Translations under genes and position numbers: made by a program
In this document: piece after piece, positions 31,519 through 45,109 of the stretch
Position numbering within the stretch: the first letter of the stretch is position 1
Layout: each line of letters starts with the position of its first letter
Source of the DNA: Streptomyces roseirectus
Lineage (GTDB): Bacteria > Actinomycetota > Actinomycetes > Streptomycetales > Streptomycetaceae
Length of the DNA: 64,000 nt
Direction: 5' to 3'
NCBI RefSeq assembly: GCF_014489635.1
Contig: NZ_CP060828.1
Location: 8,048,001-8,112,000 of the forward strand
The notes under the pieces: generated by a model
Seen by the model: only the letters and a program-made list of their open reading frames with translations
The model's database searches: none
What the model was told of the DNA's origin: nothing

Positions 31519-32946
31519 ATGGCGCCACAGCGATTCCAGGAGCAGTTCGACCACATCCAGCGTTCGATGCCGGACGTGCCACTCGCCATGGGGCCCGACG
31601 ATCTCGGGGAGTTCGTGTACGAGAAAGGCGTCGTCCTCGCGCGGGACGGCGAGGAGGCGCGCCTCGTCGAGGACACGGTGCGCGCGCACTTCACGGAGGC
31701 ACCGGACCTGACCCCCGACCACGTGCGCCGGGCCGGCCCCGACCGCAACCGGTCCGGGATCACCCGGATACAGGTCGGCGACCCCGGCCAGGGCATACGC
31801 GCGGGCGGGGACGACCAGAGCGTCGCCCACGCCCTGCGCGCGCTCGGCGCCCGCGAGGGCCGCGCGGGACACCGGCTGATCAGCCGCAACCACGTCGTCC
31901 ACATCGCCACCAACGCCTGCCCCGGCGACGAGCCGGTGCCCGCCCCGCGCTCCGCCGCCACCAACCCGGCACCCGCCGACGCCGTGCACGACCCGGACAG
32001 CGCCGTCTCTGTCCTGGTCGTCGACAACGGCCTCACGCACGACTACCGCGCCTGCCCCGGCATGAGCCACGTCACGGGTGACGCCCTCGCCGGCGAGACC
32101 GACAGCCAGGGCATCCTGCGCCAGTACGCCGGGCACGGCACGTTCATCGCGGGTCTGCTCACCGCCGTCGCCCCCAACACGGACGTCACCGTGCGCAACA
32201 CCCTCAACGACGCGGGCGCCATCCTGGAGTCGGAGTTCGGCGAGCGCCTGTTCGACGCCGTCGAGGACGGCTGGCCCGACATCCTGAGCCTGTCCGCGGG
32301 CAGCGTCAACGGCCGCACCGACGGCCTGCTCGGCGTCGAGGCGTTCATGACCGCCCTCCAGACGCAGCGCACGCTCCTGGTGGCCGCCGCCGGCAACGAC
32401 GGCAGCGCCACCCCGTTCTGGCCCGCCGCGTACGCCGCCGTGCCCGGCCACGCCGACGCCGTCCTGTCGGTCGGCGCGCTGCGCACCGACGGCGCGTTCG
32501 GCGCCTGCTTCACCAACCACGGCCCCTGGGTGAAGGTCTACGCCCCCGGCGAACGCCTCGTCAGCGCGCTCACCGGCTTCGAGGCGCCCGTGCCGTACGT
32601 CTACCAGCACTCCACCTACGACTCCTGCCGCTACGGCTTCGGCTACGCCTGCACGTGCCGCTCCCCGCAGCACACGGGCGTCCTCAGCGACCCGGCGGAG
32701 AAGCCCGACCAGGTGATGTTCGACGGGTACGCCGCCTGGAGCGGCACCTCCTTCGCGACGCCCCTGGTCGCGGGGCTCGTCGCCGCCTGGATGAACGCCA
32801 CGAAGGAGACCGACCCGCGCGCGGCCGCCGGCGCCCTGCTCGCCTCCTGCGCCGACTTCGCCGAGGTGCGCGGCGCGCACGTGACGGCGTTGCGCCCGCC
32901 GACCTGGCTCCCGGCCACCGCCGAGCAGCCCGTCGCCGTCTCATGA
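31519..32946 (+). CDS. S8 family subtilisin-like serine peptidase, cytoplasmic
   Basis: 475 residues with an intact catalytic triad: Asp169 in VLVVDNGLTHD, His206 in YAGHGTFIAG and Ser411 in SGTSFATPLVAG, plus oxyanion Asn in VAAAGNDGS. There is no signal peptide or membrane segment, so it acts in the cytoplasm. The first 160 residues form an unclassified N-terminal domain, possibly regulatory. AGAGGAC precedes the ATG. It leads an operon with a sigma factor and a small acidic protein, and faces a CHAT protease gene. A proteolytic cascade or a conflict role is inferred from this context. Confidence 0.88.
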   Translation: MAPQRFQEQFDHIQRSMPDVPLAMGPDDLGEFVYEKGVVLARDGEEARLVEDTVRAHFTEAPDLTPDHVRRAGPDRNRSGITRIQVGDPGQGIRAGGDDQSVAHALRALGAREGRAGHRLISRNHVVHIATNACPGDEPVPAPRSAATNPAPADAVHDPDSAVSVLVVDNGLTHDYRACPGMSHVTGDALAGETDSQGILRQYAGHGTFIAGLLTAVAPNTDVTVRNTLNDAGAILESEFGERLFDAVEDGWPDILSLSAGSVNGRTDGLLGVEAFMTALQTQRTLLVAAAGNDGSATPFWPAAYAAVPGHADAVLSVGALRTDGAFGACFTNHGPWVKVYAPGERLVSALTGFEAPVPYVYQHSTYDSCRYGFGYACTCRSPQHTGVLSDPAEKPDQVMFDGYAAWSGTSFATPLVAGLVAAWMNATKETDPRAAAGALLASCADFAEVRGAHVTALRPPTWLPATAEQPVAVS

Positions 32947-33005
32947 GGGCCGTCGCCACCCCCGTCACGGCGTACGATGACATGCCGTACACGAGGGGTG
33001 GGGCC

Positions 33006-33581
33006 GTGGACCGTACTGATGTCGGCGCGCTCGTCCAGGCCGCGATCGACGGTGACGCGGCGGCCTGGAAAGCGCTGGTGGAAGGGCTCAGCCCGCTGGT
33101 CTGGTCGGTGGTGCGCGCACACCGGCTCTCCGAGGCCGACGGGCACGAGGTGTGCCAGACCGTGTGGTTCCGCTTCGCCCAGCACCTGGGGCGGATCCGG
33201 GAACCCGAGAAGGCGGGCGCCTGGCTCGCGAGCACCGCGCGCAACGAGTGCCTGAAGGTCATCAAGAGCCTCAAGCGCCTCACCCCGACCGACGACCCCC
33301 AGGTCCTGGACCGGGTCAGCGAGGACCGCACCCCCGAACAGTCCGTCCTGGACTCCGAGGAGGCCGCCGCGCAGAGCGAACGCGTGCGCCGCCTGTGGCA
33401 GGAGTTCGAGGCGCTGGGTGAACGCTGCAGGCAACTGCTGAGGGTGCTCATCGCCTCGCCCCCGCCCAGCTACCAGGAGGTGGCGGACGCGCTCGGCATC
33501 GCCGTCGGCAGCATCGGCCCGATGCGCCAGCGCTGCCTGCGCCGGCTGCGCGTCCGCCTGGAAGGCCGGGGTCCGAAGTGA
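33006..33581 (+). CDS. sigma-70 family (ECF-like) RNA polymerase sigma factor
   Basis: 191 residues. Region 2 lies in VRAHRLSEADGHEVCQTVWF through AWLASTARNECLKVIKSLKR, and region 4 in SYQEVADALGIAVGSIGPMR, with the usual linker. The GTG at 33006 is chosen for the GAGGGGTGGGG just upstream; in-frame ATGs at 32982 and at 32943 (overlapping the peptidase stop) are alternatives. Its stop overlaps the next gene (GTGA). It lies between a subtilisin and an acidic protein. It may be controlled by regulated proteolysis or by that partner, and may transcribe the protease genes. Confidence 0.85.
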   Translation: MDRTDVGALVQAAIDGDAAAWKALVEGLSPLVWSVVRAHRLSEADGHEVCQTVWFRFAQHLGRIREPEKAGAWLASTARNECLKVIKSLKRLTPTDDPQVLDRVSEDRTPEQSVLDSEEAAAQSERVRRLWQEFEALGERCRQLLRVLIASPPPSYQEVADALGIAVGSIGPMRQRCLRRLRVRLEGRGPK

Positions 33582-34081
33582 ACGACGACGTGTACGACGG
33601 GATGGACGATCCGATGAACGAGGCCCCGCACGACGACGCCGGCGACGGTTTCGCGGACGACTGTCTGGAGGAGGAGCTGCGCCAGGCCGCCGCGATCCTC
33701 GACCCGGTGCCCGCCGAGGTCTACCGCACGGCCCTGGAGGCGTTCGCGCTGGTCGACCTCGACGCCAAGATCGCCGGGCTGACCTTCGACTCGCTGACCC
33801 ACGGCATCCCCGTGCGGGGGGTGACGGACGCGCCGCGCATGCTGACGTTCGACACCGGGGACCTCACGGTCGACGTCGAGGTCACCACGCACGGCATGTT
33901 CGGGCAGCTGATGCCCCCGCAGACGGCCCGCATCGAGGTCCTGGGCGGGCCCCAGCAGGCCACCGCGCTCGACACCGACGACCTCGGGCGGTTCAGCAGC
34001 GACGCGGCCCCCTCGGGCCCGTTCGCGCTGCGGGTGCGGGCCGGCGGGGACGTCGTCGTCACGGAGTGGCTGCGGGCCTGA
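33578..34081 (+). CDS. small acidic protein of the sigma/subtilisin/CHAT module
   Basis: 167 residues, not a named family to my reading. The first 40 residues are strongly acidic (MNDDVYDGMDDPM…). A middle segment, VDLDAKIAGLTFDSLTHGIP, is followed by a C-terminal beta-rich part (ARIEVLGGPQQATALD … GRFSSDAAPSGPFALRVRAG) resembling carboxypeptidase-regulatory-type folds. It starts inside the sigma-factor stop, so stoichiometric co-expression is likely. An anti-sigma, adaptor or protease-substrate role is possible; none can be shown from the sequence. Confidence 0.6.
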   Translation: MNDDVYDGMDDPMNEAPHDDAGDGFADDCLEEELRQAAAILDPVPAEVYRTALEAFALVDLDAKIAGLTFDSLTHGIPVRGVTDAPRMLTFDTGDLTVDVEVTTHGMFGQLMPPQTARIEVLGGPQQATALDTDDLGRFSSDAAPSGPFALRVRAGGDVVVTEWLRA

Positions 34082-34104
34082 ACCTCATCGCGCCCACCCG
34101 CGTC

Positions 34105-35364
<1,260 letters not shown>

Positions 35365-35424
35365 GCGTCCACCCTCGCCGGGCGCGGGCGGCGTGTCGCG
35401 CGGGAGTGCTCCTAACAGGGCGGG

Positions 35425-36270
35425 TCAGGGCCGCGGGCCCGAGACGGCGTCCACGAGGGCCGCCAGCGCCCGCGCGACACGGCCCAGCCCCGGGCCCGCC
35501 GGGCCACCGGGCTCGGTCATGTAGACGTCCCGGCGGACCTCGATCATCAGCGCGGTCACGCGCGCGTCCGACCCGTAGAACTCCAGGGGGACGTACGTAC
35601 CGCTGAAGGGGCTGTCCAGCCCCACCTCGAACCCCGCGAACGCCGTCTCGGCCGCGTCCAGGAGCGCCGGGGGCGTGTGGAACGGGTCGGTGCCCAGGCA
35701 CACGGCCGGGCGCGCGCCGTCGCCGTGCAGCTCGTACGGCAGGGGCGTGCTGGGGTACGAGTGGACGTCGATCACGACAGCCCGGCCCGCGCGCTCGACG
35801 CGCTCCCGCACGGCCTCGGTCATCGCGCGCGCGTACGGACGGAAGTACCGCTCCACGAGCGGCCCCGGATCGACGGCGTCGTCCCGCAGCACCTCCCGGT
35901 GCGTCGTGCGCGTGTAGACGGCCCCCATCCCCACCGCCCGCATCTCCTCCCGCTCGTCCAGGAACCGCTCCGGGTCCACCACCAGCCGCGACAGCAGGTT
36001 GACGAACCGCCACGGCCGCACCCGGCTCCCGCCGGCCGCGTCCCGGGCGATCTCCGCCGTCCACGCGTCCACGATGTGGTCCGACTCCCGCTCCAGCTCC
36101 GCGTCCCCCAGCACGATCCCCGTCCGCACCTGTGCCGGGATCTCCCGCGCCGAGTGCGGCACGTGCAGGATCACCGGCGAGTCCTTTGCACCGGGGAGGC
36201 ACACGAAGGACGGCGGTACGGCGCTGGTCAAGGCTGCTCCCGGGGCGTTGTCAGTGGCGTGGTGCACCAT
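35425..36270 (-). CDS. N-formylglutamate amidohydrolase family protein
   Basis: 281 residues. VILHVPHSAREIPAQV at the start, DHIVDAWT, then VVIDVHSYPSTPLPYE and FSGTYVPLEFYGSDARVTAL carry the conserved His/Asp/Glu positions of the FGase (HutG-like) family. These metalloenzymes release formate from N-formylglutamate in histidine breakdown or act on related amides. No hut genes are nearby, so the true substrate may differ. The ATG at 36270 lacks a clear ribosome site; a GTG three bases later is possible. Confidence 0.82.
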   Translation of the reverse strand: MVHHATDNAPGAALTSAVPPSFVCLPGAKDSPVILHVPHSAREIPAQVRTGIVLGDAELERESDHIVDAWTAEIARDAAGGSRVRPWRFVNLLSRLVVDPERFLDEREEMRAVGMGAVYTRTTHREVLRDDAVDPGPLVERYFRPYARAMTEAVRERVERAGRAVVIDVHSYPSTPLPYELHGDGARPAVCLGTDPFHTPPALLDAAETAFAGFEVGLDSPFSGTYVPLEFYGSDARVTALMIEVRRDVYMTEPGGPAGPGLGRVARALAALVDAVSGPRP

Positions 36271-36307
36271 CGGATCACGGTGTCACATCGACTGCGGGGG
36301 AGGGGCC

Positions 36308-36649
36308 ATGGGCCTGACGAACGAACAGACGGCGGAGCGGGAGTTCCTGGCGACGCTCTACGAGGACGACTACTTCCCCGACCACGTGCTGGACAAGGGG
36401 CGCGCGATCCTCGTCCGCCTCTGCGCACGCATCGAGACCGAACAGCCCGCCGACCTGAGCGCGCTCTACGCCCTCACCCACGCCGCGACCGAGGAGTTCA
36501 ACGCCCTCGAAGCGGAGTTCGACGCCGCCGGCAGCGAGATCGAGACCGTGGCCCGCGAGGAGATCGGCGGCGAGTTCTGGTTCGTCGCCCACGCGTACGG
36601 CTTCCCGACCGCCGACGTCGAGGAACTGATCGCACCCCGGGAGTGGTGA
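36308..36649 (+). CDS. DUF5713 family protein
   Basis: 113 residues from the ATG at 36308, preceded by GGGGGAGGGG. The sequence EFLATLYEDDYFPDHVLDKG, then ALYALTHAATEEFNALEAEF and EIETVAREEIGGEFWF, matches the small widespread DUF5713 family. Its function is unknown. It is soluble and mostly alpha-helical by composition. It is divergent from the formylglutamate amidohydrolase gene and convergent with isocitrate dehydrogenase, with a bidirectional terminator between. Confidence 0.75.
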   Translation: MGLTNEQTAEREFLATLYEDDYFPDHVLDKGRAILVRLCARIETEQPADLSALYALTHAATEEFNALEAEFDAAGSEIETVAREEIGGEFWFVAHAYGFPTADVEELIAPREW

Positions 36650-36743
36650 TGCGCGCTGTCCTTGTCGCCGACGGCCTGCGCGGCGAGCACGGGTCCCCAG
36701 AGAGCGTCCGCCCGTGCAGGAGCGGTCGTCCGGTGTCGCGCAA

Positions 36744-36784
36744 GGGCCCGCCCCGGCCGGGAAGGATCCGGCCGGGGCGGGCCC
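36744..36784. terminator. bidirectional terminator hairpin
   Basis: A perfect 17-bp stem (36744-36760 with 36768-36784) and a seven-base loop, located between the convergent DUF5713 and isocitrate dehydrogenase genes. No U-tract on either side; the length of the stem suggests strong termination in both directions. Confidence 0.85.
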
Positions 36785-36831
36785 CGGGGCACTCGCGTCG
36801 GCTCGCAGCGGGAGCCTCAGCGCGGTGTGTG

Positions 36832-40186
<3,355 letters not shown>

Positions 40187-40406
40187 CCCTCACCTCCCGC
40201 CAACTCGCCCATAAGAGGCCGGATGTGAAATGTCGTCACCTGGTCACCTGCTCGATTCCGGGATGTGCTGACGCGCCCTCGACCGGAGCGCGACCATCCA
40301 TCCTGCCGCATCCGGGAAGGACCTTTCGCAAGCCCTTTCGACGCGTCAGGATCCGCGCCCCGAGCGGGAGAAGAGCGCTGCCGACCCCAGAGGGAACGGG
40401 CGCGCC

Positions 40407-41360
40407 TCATATCACCTTGAACCGCACCAACGCCCCCAACGCCACCGCCCCCGGCACCAACGGCACCCACACCGTGATCACCCGGTACGTCAGCACCACA
40501 GCCGTCGTCAGCGCCAGCGGCCCGCCCGCCGCCACCAGCGCGATCACCAGCGCCGCCTCCACCGACCCGATCCCGCCCGGCGTCGGCACGAGCGCCACCG
40601 CGACGGTCGCCGCGAGATAGGCGAGCGCCATGTGCAGGGCCGGCACCGGCAGCTCCAACGCCCGCCCCACGGCGACGAGTCCGGCCGCCTGGAGCGCCGG
40701 GAACGCCAGGGAGCCGCCCCACAGTGCCAGCACCCGCCCGGGACACGTGTGCACGGACCGCGCCTCGGTGAGGGCGGCGCGCAGGAACGTCACGACGGGC
40801 GCGCGCAGCCGCCGTACGAGGCACAGGAGGCCCGCGACGACGGCCGCGCCCCCGGCGACGGCCGCGAGAAGCGGACCGGCGTCCGTGCCGGGCAGCAGCG
40901 CGCCCAGCCGCAGCGCGTCGGGGAAGGCGCACAGCAGCGCGGCCAGCAGGCCGACCCGGGCGACGCTCTCCGCGAGGAGGTACAGCGCGAGGGCCGCCGA
41001 GGACCGCGCGAGCGGCACCCCGCACACGGTCATGAACCGCAGGTTGACCGCGCCGGCGCCGAGCCCGGTCGGCAGCAGGTGGTTGGCGGCGCCGGCCGCG
41101 AACTGGGTGGCCAGCAGCCGCAGCCGGGGCAGCGGCTGCGACACCGCGCCCTGCCGGGTGACGGCGGCGGCGACCCAGGTCAGACAGGTCGCCCCGGCGG
41201 CGGCCAGCAGCCAGGGCCACTCGGCGTCGTGGAGGTGCCCGAAACCCTCGGCGAGGACGTCACGGTGGCGGACCGCGACGACGGCGACGAGGGCGACGGG
41301 CACGAGGCAGAGCAGTTGGCGCACGGGGACGCGCCGGGGAGCGATGAGGGGGACGGTCAC
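40407..41360 (-). CDS. lysylphosphatidylglycerol synthase-TM/UPF0104 flippase-like membrane protein
   Basis: 317 residues with about eight membrane helices. The segment AAGAANHLLPTGLGAGAVNL and the C-terminal LVPTPGGIGSVEAALVIAL are typical of the LPG_synthase_TM family, where the PxPGGxGxxE signature is conserved. Members are flippase domains for amino-acylated lipids or stand-alone proteins of unknown substrate. The GTG at 41360 was chosen at the beginning of conserved sequence; the frame stays open far upstream without family sequence. It is divergent from an ABC exporter across a SoxR-like promoter. Confidence 0.8.
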   Translation of the reverse strand: MTVPLIAPRRVPVRQLLCLVPVALVAVVAVRHRDVLAEGFGHLHDAEWPWLLAAAGATCLTWVAAAVTRQGAVSQPLPRLRLLATQFAAGAANHLLPTGLGAGAVNLRFMTVCGVPLARSSAALALYLLAESVARVGLLAALLCAFPDALRLGALLPGTDAGPLLAAVAGGAAVVAGLLCLVRRLRAPVVTFLRAALTEARSVHTCPGRVLALWGGSLAFPALQAAGLVAVGRALELPVPALHMALAYLAATVAVALVPTPGGIGSVEAALVIALVAAGGPLALTTAVVLTYRVITVWVPLVPGAVALGALVRFKVI

Positions 41361-41439
41361 GTCGTCAGAGGTTCTCCACGCCCGCACAACGCGGGGTTGC
41401 GGGCGCGCGGACGCCGTATGACGAACTCCCGTCACGCCC

Positions 41440-41470
41440 TTGACCTCAAGATTGGTCGAGGTCCTACGGT
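41440..41470 (+). promoter_or_regulatory. MerR/SoxR-type promoter of ABC exporter
   Basis: TTGACC (41440-41445) and TACGGT (41465-41470) are separated by 19 bp, the long spacer typical of MerR-family-activated promoters. Within it GACCTC (41442-41447) and GAGGTC (41458-41463) form a dyad; the CCTCAAG half resembles SoxR sites. The start codon follows eight bases after the -10, so the transcript is probably leaderless. Confidence 0.6.
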
Positions 41471-41477
41471 CGTCCCC

Positions 41478-43394
41478 ATGAGCATGGAGACCACCGCGTG
41501 GGCGCAGTTGCAGAGCGCCATGAGCGCCAGGACCGGACACGGCAGACCCTTCGACCGCGAGACCCTGCGCCGCATCGGCGCGTTCGCCCGACCGCACCGC
41601 AGGAGGATCGCGCTGTTCGTCGCGCTCGGGATGGTGACCGCGCTGCTCGCGGTCGCCTCGCCCGTGCTCGCCGGACACGTCGTCGACACGATCGTGTCGC
41701 GCGGCGAGCCCTCCGTCGTCGTCCGCCTCGCCCTGCTCATCGCGGGCATCGCGATCCTGGAGGCCGGGCTCGGGGTGCTGGGGCGGCGGCTGTCGGCGAC
41801 GCTGGGGGAGGGGCTGATCCTGGATCTGCGGACGGCCGTCTTCGACCACGTGCAGCGCATGCCGGTCGCGTTCTTCACGCGCACGCGCACGGGCGCGCTG
41901 GTATCCCGGCTGAACAACGACGTGATCGGCGCGCAGCGCGCGTTCAGCAACACCCTCTCCGGCGTCGTCAGCAACCTCGTCACCCTGGTCCTCACGCTCG
42001 CCGTCATGCTGACCCTGTCCTGGCAGGTCACGCTCCTCGCGCTGGCCCTGCTGCCGGTGTTCGTGATCCCGGCGCGGCGCATGGGCGCGCGGATGGCGGG
42101 CATGCAGCGCGAGGCCGCGACCCTCAACGCGGCGATGGGCACCCGCATGACCGAGCGGTTCTCCGCGCCCGGCGCCACCCTCGTCAAGCTCTTCGGCCGC
42201 CCCGAGGAGGAGTCCGCCCAGTTCGCCGAACGCGCGGCCCGCGTTCGGGACATCGGGGTGCGGACGGCGACCGCGCAGTCCGTCTTCATCACCGCCCTGA
42301 CCCTGGTCTCGGCCCTCGCGCTGGCGCTGGTGTACGGGCTCGGCGGGCGGCTCGCGCTCGGCGGCACCCTGGAGCCCGGCGCCGTCGTCTCCCTCGCGCT
42401 GCTCCTGACCCGGCTGTACGCGCCGCTCACCTCGCTCGCGGGCGCGCGCGTGGAGGTGATGAGCGCGCTGGTGAGCTTCGAGCGCGTCTTCGAGATCCTG
42501 GACCTGAAGCCGCTGATCGAGCAGAAGCCGGACGCCGTCGACCTGCCGGCAGGACCGCTCTCCGTGGAGTTCGACGACGTCCGCTTCGGCTACCCCGCCG
42601 CCGACCGCGTCTCCCTCGCCTCCCTGGAGGAGGTCGCCGCCCTCGACACACGCGGCGGCGTCGAGGTCCTGCACGGCCTGACGTTCCGCGCGGAACCCGG
42701 CCGGACCGTCGCCCTCGTCGGTTCCTCCGGCGCCGGCAAGTCGACCGTCGCGCAGCTCCTGCCCCGCCTGTACGACGTCGACTCCGGCGCGGTGCGGATC
42801 GGTGGCGTGGACGTCCGTGACGTGAGCGCGCGCTCGCTCAGGGAGACCGTCGGCATGGTCACGCAGGACGGACACCTCTTCCACGACACCGTCCGCGCCA
42901 ACCTCCTGCTCGCCGCCCCGCTCGCGACCGACGCCGAGCTGTGGGACGCGCTGCGCCGGGCCCGCCTTGAGGCGCTGGTCCACGACCTGCCCGACGGCCT
43001 CGACACCGTCGTCGGGGAACGCGGTTACCGGCTCTCCGGCGGGGAACGCCAGCGGCTCACCATCGCCCGCCTCCTGCTGGCCCGCCAGCGCGTCGTCATC
43101 CTCGACGAGGCGACGGCCCACCTGGACAACACGTCCGAGGCGGCCGTCCAGGAGGCGCTGACCGAGGCGCTGGCCGACCGCACCGCGCTGGTCATCGCGC
43201 ACCGCCTCTCGACGGTCCGCGCGGCCGACCTGATCCTCGTCCTCGAAGCCGGCCGGATCGTCGAACAGGGCACGCACGAAGGGCTGCTGGCGGCCGAGGG
43301 ACGGTACGCGCAGCTGTACCGGACGCAGTTCGAGGGACAGCAGGAGGATGAGGCGGAAGCGGACTGCTTCGCCTGCGAGGAGGCCGCGGTGTAG
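41478..43394 (+). CDS. ABC transporter, fused permease/ATPase (exporter type)
   Basis: 638 residues. Six membrane helices (residues about 35-320) precede the ATPase: Walker A LVGSSGAGKST, Q-loop VTQDGHLFHD, signature LSGGERQRLTIARLL, Walker B VVILDEATAHLD and switch His in VIAHRLSTV. A homodimeric multidrug or peptide exporter of the MsbA/LmrA layout. A short Cys-containing tail (ADCFACEEAAV) follows. The ATG at 41478 lacks a ribosome site, consistent with a leaderless mRNA from the promoter just upstream. Redox-cycling compounds are plausible substrates if the SoxR-like promoter is real. Confidence 0.92.
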   Translation: MSMETTAWAQLQSAMSARTGHGRPFDRETLRRIGAFARPHRRRIALFVALGMVTALLAVASPVLAGHVVDTIVSRGEPSVVVRLALLIAGIAILEAGLGVLGRRLSATLGEGLILDLRTAVFDHVQRMPVAFFTRTRTGALVSRLNNDVIGAQRAFSNTLSGVVSNLVTLVLTLAVMLTLSWQVTLLALALLPVFVIPARRMGARMAGMQREAATLNAAMGTRMTERFSAPGATLVKLFGRPEEESAQFAERAARVRDIGVRTATAQSVFITALTLVSALALALVYGLGGRLALGGTLEPGAVVSLALLLTRLYAPLTSLAGARVEVMSALVSFERVFEILDLKPLIEQKPDAVDLPAGPLSVEFDDVRFGYPAADRVSLASLEEVAALDTRGGVEVLHGLTFRAEPGRTVALVGSSGAGKSTVAQLLPRLYDVDSGAVRIGGVDVRDVSARSLRETVGMVTQDGHLFHDTVRANLLLAAPLATDAELWDALRRARLEALVHDLPDGLDTVVGERGYRLSGGERQRLTIARLLLARQRVVILDEATAHLDNTSEAAVQEALTEALADRTALVIAHRLSTVRAADLILVLEAGRIVEQGTHEGLLAAEGRYAQLYRTQFEGQQEDEAEADCFACEEAAV

Positions 43395-43418
43395 GGGGGG
43401 CAGGGGGGCGCGGGGCCC

Positions 43419-44817
43419 TCAGCACCCCACCCGGGCCCCGAACTCCCCTTCCTCCCAAGCCCCCTTGGCCACCACCTCCGCGCACACCTCCACCAGCCGG
43501 TCCACGTCCCGCGTGTTCGTCCCCACCCCCATCGACGCCCGCACCGCCCCCTGAGCCCGGACCGCGAGTTGGGCGAGGTACGCGTCGACGTCCGCCGGCG
43601 CACCCCGCAGCAGCGCCGCCCGCACCACCTCCGGGGTCATCCCGTTGGCCTCCTCGGCGACCCCGGGGTTGCAGAAGCAGCCGGTGCGCAGGCTGACGCG
43701 GGCGCCGGCGGCGGCCCGCTGGAGGAGCCGTTCGTCGAGCGGAGTGCCGTCCGGCCGCAGGAGGTTGAAGGCGACGGTGGGCCCCCGGCCGTCGGTGGTG
43801 AGGGGCCCGAGGACGCGGACGGCCGGGGCGCCGTCGGGGTGGCGCAGCGTGGTGAGGCCGGCCAGGAGGCGGGCGGTGAGCGCCGCGACGTGGCGGCGGA
43901 CGGCGCCGGCGCCCAGCGCGCGGTGCCAGGCGGCGGCGGCCGTCACGTCGGGCAGGGCGAGGAAGGGCAGGGTGCCGTCCTCGAACCCCTCCGGCGGCGG
44001 GGCGGGCAGATGCCAGTCGGTGTGGGCGGACGACGCCCGCACGGTCCCGCCCGCGAACCAGGGCCGGCGCAGGGCGGCGAGGGCGTCGCGGCGGGCCACC
44101 AGGCAGCCCACGCCCGACGGGAACCCGGTGATCTTGTACCAGGACAGCGCGACGAAGTCCGCCGGGACCTCCGTCAGGTCGAGCGGCCCGGTCGGCAGGT
44201 ACGCGGCGGCGTCGAGCAGCACCCGCCACCCCCCGGCGCCGCGCCTCGCCGGCCCACTCCAGCGGATGCCGCACGCCGGTCGCGTTGGACTGCGCCGGGA
44301 ACGCGAACAGCCCCCGCCCGCCCGCGTCCAGACACGCCGTCACCGCCGCCGGATCCGTGCGGAAGTCGGGGCCCGGCGGCACGACCCGCACCGGCGCCCC
44401 CGCGCGCGCCGCGTAACGGCGCATCCCCAGTACCGAGTTGTGGTCGTCCCCGAGGAACGCGAGCGGCGCGCGCGGGCCGAACGGGAACGCCTCCGCGACC
44501 AGCCGCAGGGCCCCGGTCGCGTTGGCCGTGAAGACGACCGTGTACGCCTCGCGCGGGGCCCGGCAGAACGCCAGGACCGCCTCGCGGGCCTCCTCCACGA
44601 GCCGGGTCGAGGCGAGGGAGGCGGGGCTCGCGGTGTGCGGGTTGCCGTACACGCCCGCGGTGAGGCGGGCGGCGCTCGCGCGGACCAGGGAGAGCGGGGC
44701 CGGCGCCGCGCCGGTCCAGTCCAGATAGGCGTGGTCCTCGGCGTCCAGGTACGGGAATTCCGACTCCCGCAGGAAGCCGAGAGCATCTGTTCGGTCGGGT
44801 GCGGATGTGGCCGGCAT
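43419..44817 (-). pseudogene. class V aminotransferase/cysteine desulfurase-like gene with frameshift
   Basis: The start at 44817 (MPATSAPDRTDAL, GAGAGG upstream) encodes an aminotransferase class V N-terminus through FAFPAQSNATGVRHP. At a run of six C (44229-44234; G6 in the sense strand) the reading frame changes, and the family sequence continues in another frame as VLLDAAAYLPTGPLDL, the PLP-lysine region LSWYKITGFPSGVG and the C-terminal GCFCNPG. Both halves together would make a full protein of about 465 residues. Either the gene is inactive, or the base run is a sequencing error, or phase variation occurs. It resembles molybdenum-cofactor sulfurase/cysteine-lyase-like enzymes. It adjoins the butyrolactone island. 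Confidence 0.8.
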
Positions 44818-45013
44818 CTCGGAACCTCTCTTCACGTCGCCGCGAAAACACGCGCGGAACGGCCCGATAAAACCCACGGAAAACAATCCAACGTGACACA
44901 GGAAAACATGGTGCGTATATCGCCCCTTCCGAGTGAAACATTCGCCGGGGACCACTCCGTCCAGCGGTAACTGCCCGTATTCGGGCCGGTGCTCGTGGCA
45001 ACCTACGGTGCGT

Positions 45014-45044
45014 GAACGATAGGGACCATTATCGGTCCGCGTTC
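45014..45044. promoter_or_regulatory. dyad in AT-richer divergent promoter region
   Basis: GAACG and CGTTC (45014-45018, 45040-45044) flank GGACC and GGTCC (45023-45027, 45034-45038) around ATTATC. It lies in the 292-bp divergent space between the aminotransferase and desaturase-like genes, which is clearly lower in GC than its neighbours (44818-45109). A candidate regulator site; no exact match to known autoregulatory-element consensus was found by eye. Confidence 0.4.
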
Positions 45045-45109
45045 GCCTCGGTACCGAGAAAAACCACGGTCCGCCCCGCCCCTGCCGAAATTCGAACCGG
45101 GACATCGCC

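Noticed and set aside
40407..43277. Long minus-strand ORF antisense to the ABC exporter
   Set aside because: Only its last part (from 41360) has membrane-protein sequence of a known family; the rest mirrors the exporter gene.
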